From: RHKX01 sp041393495
GTDB lineage: Bacteria; Actinomycetota; Thermoleophilia; Solirubrobacterales; 70-9
Reading direction: 5' to 3'
NCBI GenBank assembly: GCA_041393495.1
Contig: JAWKKA010000012.1
Span: 53,808-117,807, forward strand
Length of the DNA stretch: 64,000 nt
Shown: piece after piece, positions 58,212-64,000 of the stretch
Numbering within the stretch: the first letter of the stretch is position 1
How the letters are laid out: every line of letters begins with the position of its first letter
Translations under genes and position numbers: made by a program
Notes under the pieces: model-generated
Database searches by the model: none
The model's input: only the letters and a program-made list of their open reading frames with translations
What the model was told of the DNA's origin: nothing

Positions 58212-60212
58212 ATGGGCGCGGCGCCCGCGCCCTCCATGCCCGCCCTCGAGACCGCAGATCGCACCGCAGCCGCCGCGGCTCGTGCTGCGGCACGACGCCG
58301 GAGGCCGGGACTGCGGGGACCGGGGTGGCCGCGGGCGATCCTCGGGCTGATCCTCGGGGCGGCATTCGGATTCGGGCTCGTCGTCGCGCTGCGCGCGATC
58401 AGCGGCCTCGAGATCTTCCAGACCGAGGCGACCGGATACCCGCACATCATCGTCCCGGCGATCACCGGTCCGATCGGCTTCATGATCGGGATCGGCTGCT
58501 TCGACTACTGGTTCCGCTGGGCCGCCGGTGCGCCGACGATCGCCGACGACCACAGCGACCACGGCGCCGACAGCTGGCGCGACTACCTGCGCTTCAACAC
58601 CGATCACAAGGTGATCGGGATCCAGTACATCTGCCTCACCTTCGCCTTCTTCCTGATCGGCGGGCTGCTGGCGATGCTGATCAGGGCCGAGCTCGCCCAG
58701 CCGGGCGGCCAGATCGTCGACGCCGGCACCTTCAACAGCCTCTTCTCGACCCACGCGGCGATCATGATCTTCATGTTCGTGATCCCGGTCTTCGCCGGGA
58801 TCGCCAACTACGTGCTGCCGCTGATGCTGGGGGCGCCGGACATGGCCTTCCCGCGCCTGAACGCGCTCTCGTTCTGGATGCTGCCGATGGCGGGGGCCCT
58901 CTTCCTGCTCAGCTTCCTGATGCCGGGCGGCGCCTTCGACGCCGGCTGGACCGGCTACGCGCCGCTTTCGACCGGGGCGCCGCTCGGGCAGTCGTTCTTC
59001 AACCTCGGCGTCCAGTTCGCGGGCACCTCCTCGATCCTCGCGGCCCTCAACTTCGTCGTCACGATCGTGACGATGCGGGCGCCGGGGATGAGCTTCTGGC
59101 GGATGCCGCTGCTCGTCTGGGCGAACCTGGCGACCTCGATCCTGGTCGTCGGCGCGACGCCGTTCATCGCCGGCGTTCAGATGATGGTCCTGCTCGACCG
59201 CGCCGTCGGCACGAACTTCTTCCAGGCGGCCGCCGGCGGCGACGCGATCAGCTACCAGCACATCTTCTGGTTCTACTCGCACCCGGCCGTCTACATCATG
59301 ATGCTGCCGGGCTTCGGGATCGTCTCCGAGGTGATCTCGACCCACGCCCGCAAGACGATCTTCGGCTACCGGTTGATGGCGATCTCCCTGCTCGGGATCG
59401 TCGTCCTCTCGTTCAGCGTCTGGGCGCACCACATGTTCGTCTCCGGGATGTTCGCCTGGCTGCGGGTGCCGATGATGATGACCTCGGCGCTGATCGCGGT
59501 CCCGACCGGGATCAAGATCTTCTCCTGGCTCGGAACGCTGTTCGACGGCAAGATCCACCTCGAGAACACCTCGATGCTGTTCGCGCTCGGGTTCGTCGGC
59601 AGCTTCATCCTCGGCGGGATCAGCGGCGTGATGACGGCGATGATCCCGCTCGACATCCACGTCACCGACACCTACTTCGTCGTCGCCCACATCCACTTCG
59701 TGCTGTTCGCGGGATCGGTGTTCACGATCTTCGCCGGGATCTACCACTGGTTCCCGAAGATGACCGGACGGATGTACGACGAGCGGCTCGGCCGGATCCA
59801 CTTCTGGGGGACCCTGGTCGGTACCTGGGGCACGTTCATCCCGATGCACTGGATCGGGATGGAGGGGATGCCGCGCCGCGTCGCCGACTACGCGGCCCAG
59901 TTCGGCGACTGGAACCTGGTGATCTCGATCTTCGCCTTCATCCTCGGCGCCGTCCAGCTGATCTTCATCTACAACATGATCGTGAGCTGGCGCTGGGGCC
60001 CACGCGCGTCCGCGAACCCGTGGCGTGCGAAGACGATCGAGTGGCTCGTCTCCTCGCCGCCGCCGCGATTCAACTTCGACCGGGTGCCGACCGTCGTCGG
60101 CGGTCCCTACGAGTTCGGGGTGCCGGGGGCCAGGCACGCGCTGCTCGAGCCGCCGGGAGGCCCCGAGGTCCCGGCTCCGACCCGCGAGCGGGAAGCGACG
60201 ACCGCCCCATAG
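58212..60212 (+). CDS. Cytochrome c oxidase subunit I, A2 type, orphan
   Basis: A 666-residue haem-copper oxidase subunit. Ligands are intact: His181 (STHAAIMIF), His357 and Tyr361 (YSHPAVYIMMLPGFG), His406-His407 (WAHHMFVSGM), and His493 and His495 (VAHIHFVLFAG). YSHPAVY instead of GHPEVY assigns it to the A2 subfamily. An extra N-terminal region of about 120 residues holds two additional hydrophobic helices. Subunits II and III are not adjacent: the next genes are arginine-catabolic and on the other strand. It reduces O2 in the usual view; NO reduction is possible but not shown. The ATG at 58236 is an alternative start. Confidence 0.87.
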   Translation: MGAAPAPSMPALETADRTAAAAARAAARRRRPGLRGPGWPRAILGLILGAAFGFGLVVALRAISGLEIFQTEATGYPHIIVPAITGPIGFMIGIGCFDYWFRWAAGAPTIADDHSDHGADSWRDYLRFNTDHKVIGIQYICLTFAFFLIGGLLAMLIRAELAQPGGQIVDAGTFNSLFSTHAAIMIFMFVIPVFAGIANYVLPLMLGAPDMAFPRLNALSFWMLPMAGALFLLSFLMPGGAFDAGWTGYAPLSTGAPLGQSFFNLGVQFAGTSSILAALNFVVTIVTMRAPGMSFWRMPLLVWANLATSILVVGATPFIAGVQMMVLLDRAVGTNFFQAAAGGDAISYQHIFWFYSHPAVYIMMLPGFGIVSEVISTHARKTIFGYRLMAISLLGIVVLSFSVWAHHMFVSGMFAWLRVPMMMTSALIAVPTGIKIFSWLGTLFDGKIHLENTSMLFALGFVGSFILGGISGVMTAMIPLDIHVTDTYFVVAHIHFVLFAGSVFTIFAGIYHWFPKMTGRMYDERLGRIHFWGTLVGTWGTFIPMHWIGMEGMPRRVADYAAQFGDWNLVISIFAFILGAVQLIFIYNMIVSWRWGPRASANPWRAKTIEWLVSSPPPRFNFDRVPTVVGGPYEFGVPGARHALLEPPGGPEVPAPTREREATTAP

Positions 60213-60215
60213 CCC

Positions 60216-60290
60216 CGCGCCCAGCGTCCGGCGTCCCGCGCCCGGCGCCCCGCGCCCGGCATGCCCGCCATCCATCAGCCCAGCGCTGGG
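60216..60290. repeat. GC-rich repeats and a 12-bp palindrome between convergent genes
   Basis: Repeated GCGCCCGGC/CCCGCGCCC units fill 60216-60262, and CCCAGCGCTGGG at 60279-60290 is a perfect palindrome. The region to 60392 has no convincing gene. It may serve as a transcription end for the oxidase and carbamate kinase genes, which converge here. Confidence 0.4.
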
Positions 60291-60392
60291 GCGCCTGCCG
60301 CCGAGATACCGGCGCGTCCGACCCCAGCGCCGGGCGGGATCGGGGGAACGTTCCGCGAGCACCGGGTTTGGCGAAGCGTTGCCGGTGCGGCT

Positions 60393-61328
60393 TCAGCGCA
60401 GCTCGAGATCGGGGCCGTCGGGACTGACCTGGGTCCCGGCCGTCCCGTCGACGATCGCGCCGAGGTCGTCGAGGGCGCCGATCGCGCCACGGTTGCCGGT
60501 CGCCTCGACGAACCGGCAGACCGCCTCGACCTTCGGTCCCATCGATCCGCTCGAGAACGACTCGGCGCGGAGCCCGGTCGGCGTCGCCCGTGCGACCTCC
60601 CGCTGCCCGGGCGTCCCCCAGTCGAGGTAGACGGCGTCGACGTCGGTCGCGAGCACGAGGACATCGGCCGCGAGGCCGACGGCGAGGAGCGAGGAGGCGA
60701 GGTCCTTGTCGATGACGGCCTCGACGCCCTCGTGTCCGCCGGGGACCGCCACCACCGGGACGCCGCCACCACCGACGCAGACGACGAGGAAGCCGGACTC
60801 GACCAGCCGCCGGATCGCAGCGAGCTGGACGATCTCGCGCGGCTCCGGCGAGGGAACGACCCGCCGCCAGGCGTCGCCGTCCGGCCGGACGTCCCACCCG
60901 TGCCGCGCGGCGAGCGCGCGGGCCTGATCCTCCTCGTAGACGGGGCCGATGAACTTCGTCGGGTCCGAGAAGGCGGGGTCGTCGCGATCGACGAGGACGC
61001 GGGTGATCAGGGCGACGGTGTCCTGGTGGTCGATCGCGTTGTCGAGCTCGAGCTCGACGACGTAGCCGATCTGCCCGCCGCTCTCGGCGTCGAGGACGTC
61101 GAGCGGGTACGGCTCGCCCTCGCCGTAGGCGTCCTCCTTCAGCGCCAGCAGCCCGACCTGGGGACCGTTGCCGTGGGTGACGACGAGCCGGGCCCGCTCC
61201 GACACGGGGGCGAGGGCGCGGGCCGCCTCCTTCGCCGCCGCGTGCTGGTTGGCGGCGGTCGACTCCTCCCCGCGGCGGAGCAGCGCGTTGCCGCCGAGGG
61301 CGACGATCGTCAGCGGGCCGTCGCTCAC
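60393..61328 (-). CDS. arcC: Carbamate kinase
   Basis: A 311-residue amino-acid-kinase-family enzyme. IVALGGNALLRRGE is the N-terminal nucleotide loop and VTHGNGPQVGLL follows. VGGGGVPVV, DKDLASSLLAVGLAADVLVL and GSMGPKVEAVCRFVE are typical of carbamate kinase. It makes ATP from carbamoyl phosphate and ADP in the last step of the arginine deiminase pathway. GTG 61328 overlaps the arginine deiminase stop (GTGA). No ornithine carbamoyltransferase gene is adjacent. Confidence 0.92.
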   Translation of the reverse strand: MSDGPLTIVALGGNALLRRGEESTAANQHAAAKEAARALAPVSERARLVVTHGNGPQVGLLALKEDAYGEGEPYPLDVLDAESGGQIGYVVELELDNAIDHQDTVALITRVLVDRDDPAFSDPTKFIGPVYEEDQARALAARHGWDVRPDGDAWRRVVPSPEPREIVQLAAIRRLVESGFLVVCVGGGGVPVVAVPGGHEGVEAVIDKDLASSLLAVGLAADVLVLATDVDAVYLDWGTPGQREVARATPTGLRAESFSSGSMGPKVEAVCRFVEATGNRGAIGALDDLGAIVDGTAGTQVSPDGPDLELR

Positions 61329-62548
61329 GGGTCCCGCGCGATCGGACAGGTCATGCAGTGGGTGCCGCCGCGGCCCCGCCCGAGCTCCGACCCGTCGATG
61401 GCGATCACCTCGATCCCGGCCTCGCGCAGGCGCCGGTTCGTGTCGACGTTGCGCTCGTAGGCGACGACGACGCCGGGCTCCAGGCAGAGGACGTTGTTGC
61501 CGTCGTCCCACTGCTCGCGGGCCTGCCCGGCGCCGTCGCCCCCGGTCGGGACGACGCGGATCCCATCGATCCCGAGCGCCGACTCGAGCGCGGCTACGAC
61601 GCCGCCCGCGAACGGCTCGACGATCGGCGGCGCCTCGGGATCGTCGCCCGGGCGCAGCCTCCAGATCGGGACGTCGTCGTTGATCACCGACGGGTAGAGC
61701 GTGATCGCGTCGCGGTCGACCATCGTCATCACGGTGTCGAGATGCATGTAGGAGCGCGACTGCGGCAGCTTCACCGCGAGCACGAGGCGGGCGACGCCGC
61801 GCGCGAACAGGTTCCGCGCGAGCAGGCCGACGGCCTGCGGGCTCGTCCTCTCCCCCATCCCGATCATCACGGCGCCGTTGCCGATCGTCTCGACGTCGCC
61901 GCCCTCGATCGTGCAGCGCCCCCAGTCCTCCTCGACGCCGCCGAACCAGAAATCGACGCCGTCGCCGGCCGCGAACATCGGATGGAAGCGGTAGATCGCC
62001 TCCATGATCGCGGTCTCCGGGCGCCGCACCGGCTTCGTCATCGGGTTCAGCGTCACGCCGCCGTAGATCCACGAGGAGGGGTCGCGCTGGTAGAGGAAGT
62101 TCGGCAGCGGCGGCAAGACCGGATCGAGCGGCCCCGCCGAGCTGTAGGAGAGTCCGGCGCCCTCCTCGACCTCCTCCTTCGTCATCCCGCCGACCAGGAA
62201 GCCGGCAACCTCCGGTGGCGGCGCCGCGTCGGCCCACTCGCGGCCGCTGCGCGCGAGGTGCTGTCCGACCTGGCGCTCGTCGAGCACCTCGTCGAGCAGC
62301 CACTCCCTGCCCGCCGGCACCGCGAGCGTCTCGGCGAGCAGGTCCTCGGCGTCGAAGACCTCGATGCCGCGCTCGCGCATCACCGCGACGAAGGCCGCGT
62401 GCTCGGCCTGCGCCTTGCGGACCCAGATGACGTCGTCGAACAGGAGCTCGGCGACGTTGTCGGGCGTCAGCCGCCGCTGCTCGAGGCCGGGGCGGTGGAC
62501 GATCACCTTGCGGAGCTTTCCGACCTCCGAATCGACGCTGAACGGCAT
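61325..62548 (-). CDS. arcA: Arginine deiminase
   Basis: A 407-residue guanidino-modifying enzyme. Family segments are VDSEVGKLRKVIVHRPG, PNFLYQRDPSSWIYGGV, IEGGDVETIGNGAVMIGMGERT and HLDTVMTMVDRD. The catalytic Cys lies in RGGTHCMTCPI near the C terminus. It converts arginine to citrulline and ammonia. ATG 62548 is chosen because the family usually begins just before FxVDSEVG; ATG 62560 is possible. It is coupled to carbamate kinase downstream. Confidence 0.92.
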   Translation of the reverse strand: MPFSVDSEVGKLRKVIVHRPGLEQRRLTPDNVAELLFDDVIWVRKAQAEHAAFVAVMRERGIEVFDAEDLLAETLAVPAGREWLLDEVLDERQVGQHLARSGREWADAAPPPEVAGFLVGGMTKEEVEEGAGLSYSSAGPLDPVLPPLPNFLYQRDPSSWIYGGVTLNPMTKPVRRPETAIMEAIYRFHPMFAAGDGVDFWFGGVEEDWGRCTIEGGDVETIGNGAVMIGMGERTSPQAVGLLARNLFARGVARLVLAVKLPQSRSYMHLDTVMTMVDRDAITLYPSVINDDVPIWRLRPGDDPEAPPIVEPFAGGVVAALESALGIDGIRVVPTGGDGAGQAREQWDDGNNVLCLEPGVVVAYERNVDTNRRLREAGIEVIAIDGSELGRGRGGTHCMTCPIARDP

Positions 62549-62609
62549 GGCCTCCCCCATTTCACACGGATTCGCCCCGCGTCGCGACCCGGGTCACGAC
62601 GCCGGGCGA

Positions 62610-63374
62610 TCAGCCCGCCGCCGTGCGCCGGTACTTGCGGACCGCCAAGGGCGCGAAGATCGCGATCAGCGCCAGACACCAGACGACCGCGCCCCAGATG
62701 TCGTTACCGGCCGGGACGCCGAGCCAGAGCGCCCGCATCGCGTCGACGACGATCGTGATCGGGTTGACCTCGGCGAACTTCTCGAGCGCCGCCGGCATCG
62801 AGTCGACCGGCACGAACGCCGAGGAGATGAAGGTGATCGGGAAGATCAGGGTGAAGCCGATCCCGTTCGCCGCCTCCGGCGAGGAGACCGACATCCCGAT
62901 CAACGCGAAGATCCACGAGAACGCGTAGCCGAACAGGAGCAGGAGCGCGAAGCCGGCGATGATCTCGAGCGCCCCGGTGGCGAACGAGAAGCCGATGATC
63001 AGCCCGGTGGTGACGAGGACGACGATCGAGATCGCGTTGGTGACGACGTCGGCGAGCGTCCGTCCGGCGAGCACCGATGCCCGCGAGGTCGGCAGCGACC
63101 GGAACCGGTCGATCAGCCCCTTGGTCAGGTCCTCGGCAAGGCCGAGCGCCGTGACGAACCCGCCGAACGCGGTGTTCTGGACGATGATCCCCGGGATCAG
63201 GAAGTCGACGTAGTCGAAGCCCGGCGTCGAGATCGCACCGCCGAACACGAACGCGAACAGCAGCACGAACATCACCGGCTGGATCGTGAACCCGATCAGC
63301 AGGTCGGGCGAGCGCGGCAGCCGCACGAGGTTACGCTCGGCGAGGACCAGCGTGTCGGGCACGAAGCGGGTCAT
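62610..63374 (-). CDS. ABC-2 type transporter permease
   Basis: A 254-residue permease with about six hydrophobic helices. PVMFVLLFAFVFGGAI and FRSLPTSRASVLAGRTLADVV are typical of the DrrB/ABC-2 family. FPITFISSAFVPVDSMPAAL and NPITIVVDAMRALWLG near the end are family hallmarks. ATG 63374 overlaps the ATPase stop (ATGA). It probably exports a drug-like or lipid molecule. Confidence 0.88.
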   Translation of the reverse strand: MTRFVPDTLVLAERNLVRLPRSPDLLIGFTIQPVMFVLLFAFVFGGAISTPGFDYVDFLIPGIIVQNTAFGGFVTALGLAEDLTKGLIDRFRSLPTSRASVLAGRTLADVVTNAISIVVLVTTGLIIGFSFATGALEIIAGFALLLLFGYAFSWIFALIGMSVSSPEAANGIGFTLIFPITFISSAFVPVDSMPAALEKFAEVNPITIVVDAMRALWLGVPAGNDIWGAVVWCLALIAIFAPLAVRKYRRTAAG

Positions 63375-64000
63375 GCCACCGCCTCCTCGCGCTCGCGGTC
63401 GGGTTGGTCGGACTCGTCCCCGCTCAGCTCGCGGCCGGTCAGGGTCAGGAAGACGTCGTCGAGGGTCGGGCGTCGGACCGCGACGTCGTCGGCCTCGATC
63501 CCCGCCTGGTCGAGGCGCCGGGCCGCCTCCATGATCGTTCCGGTCTCGCGGCCGACGCGGACGCTCACCTTCGCGTCCTCGACCGCCGGCCGCTCGTCCG
63601 ACATCGGCGCGAGCACGGCGGCGGCCTCCTGACAATGGGCCGGGTCGGTGAGGTGGACCTCGACCCGGAGGCCGCCGACGCGCTCCTTGAGCTCGTCCGC
63701 GGTCCCCTGGGCGATCACCCGGCCGCGGTCGATCACGACGATCCGGTCGGCGAGGCGGTCGGCCTCGTCGAGGTACTGGGTCGTGAGCAGGACCGTGGTG
63801 CCGTCGGCGACGAGGCCCTCGATCGTCTCCCAGAGCTCGAGCCGGCTGCGCGGGTCGAGGCCGGTCGTCGGCTCGTCGAGGAAGACGACCGGCGGCTGGG
63901 CGACCAGCGCCGCCGCGAGGTCGAGCCGGCGCCGCATCCCTCCCGAGTACGTCTTGACGATGCGGTCTCCCGCGTCGGTGAGGCTGAAGCGCTCGAGCAA
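63371..64000 (-). CDS. ABC transporter ATPase (DrrA-like), 5' end outside the window
   Basis: The last 209 residues of an ABC ATPase. The signature YSGGMRRRLDLAAALV, Walker B VVFLDEPTTGLD, and the switch region VLLTTQYLDEADRLADRI are present; Walker A lies beyond base 64000. A C-terminal extension of about 100 residues after the nucleotide domain, ending PTLDDVFLTLTG, is typical of daunorubicin-resistance DrrA proteins. It partners the permease that follows. Confidence 0.9.
   Translation of the reverse strand: MLERFSLTDAGDRIVKTYSGGMRRRLDLAAALVAQPPVVFLDEPTTGLDPRSRLELWETIEGLVADGTTVLLTTQYLDEADRLADRIVVIDRGRVIAQGTADELKERVGGLRVEVHLTDPAHCQEAAAVLAPMSDERPAVEDAKVSVRVGRETGTIMEAARRLDQAGIEADDVAVRRPTLDDVFLTLTGRELSGDESDQPDREREEAVA

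Noticed and set aside
58212..60212. Nitric oxide reductase instead of oxidase
   Set aside because: The HPAVY segment keeps the Tyr of the His-Tyr pair and the A2 YSHP motif. NorB-type proteins lack these and have extra Glu residues not seen here.
1..64000. tRNA, rRNA, insertion sequences, prophage or integrase genes
   Set aside because: None was recognised on reading both strands; structured RNAs could be missed without a covariance-model search.

Overview
The window is very GC-rich (about 70% by eye), gene-dense actinobacterial-type DNA. GTG and TTG starts, 4-nt ATGA/GTGA stop-start overlaps and TANNNT -10 boxes only a few bases before a start codon are all common. The gene content (TgpA/DUF58/MoxR set, hydrolase-cyclase fusion, HemQ, nitrate reductase, A2-type oxidase subunit) fits a soil actinobacterium, perhaps Thermoleophilia/Solirubrobacterales. 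That placement is inference, not a phylogenetic result. No tRNA, rRNA, transposase or CRISPR array was recognised.

Layout. 1-9.7 kb: the end of a beta-propeller lyase-like gene, a MoxR-DUF58-transglutaminase operon, a GST-like gene, an alpha/beta hydrolase fused to a class III cyclase, and an ECF sigma factor divergent from a flavin amine oxidase. 9.7-37.6 kb: a large polysaccharide/glycolipid locus. It holds one Wzx flippase, one Wzy-type polymerase/ligase, one polyprenyl-phosphate sugar transferase, three Wzz-like copolymerases whose C-terminal kinase-like halves have lost the Walker A lysine, several GT2/GT4 transferases, two methyltransferases and a secreted glycosidase-like protein. Embedded in it is an acyl-building set: ACP, methylmalonyl-CoA-type epimerase, FabD-like acyltransferase, crotonyl-CoA carboxylase/reductase, KAS III and a FabG-like reductase. 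The FabD-like protein has GAGH where FabD enzymes normally have xAFH. This matches the XAGH signature known from ethylmalonyl-specific acyltransferases, and it lies 2 nt upstream of the gene for the enzyme that makes ethylmalonyl-CoA. I regard a dedicated branched-acyl decoration of a glycan as the most interesting candidate system here.

37.6-41.1 kb: a secreted protein of unknown function, and an aminotransferase overlapping a kinase-like gene. The aminotransferase appears to start at AUC. 41.3-50.7 kb: a compact nitrogen-oxide operon nirK-narK-narGHJI-hemerythrin (nitrate to nitrite to NO). 50.7-60.2 kb: its likely regulatory and accessory zone. It contains a polytopic membrane protein, a LysR regulator, a sensorless NarX-type kinase with a NarL-type regulator, Gre factor, cupin, HemQ, a 7Fe ferredoxin, a Cys-rich HTH regulator and an orphan A2-type cytochrome oxidase subunit I. 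Two matching dyads (TTTRCACA-N7-TRTGCAAA) lie between the ferredoxin and the HTH regulator, with a related half site before the membrane protein. A 12-bp promoter sequence is shared by the kinase and oxidase genes. 60.3-64 kb: carbamate kinase and arginine deiminase without a visible ornithine carbamoyltransferase, then an ABC-2 type exporter cut by the window end.

No gene-free stretch exceeds 300 bases. The longest is 41084-41352 and is described below.
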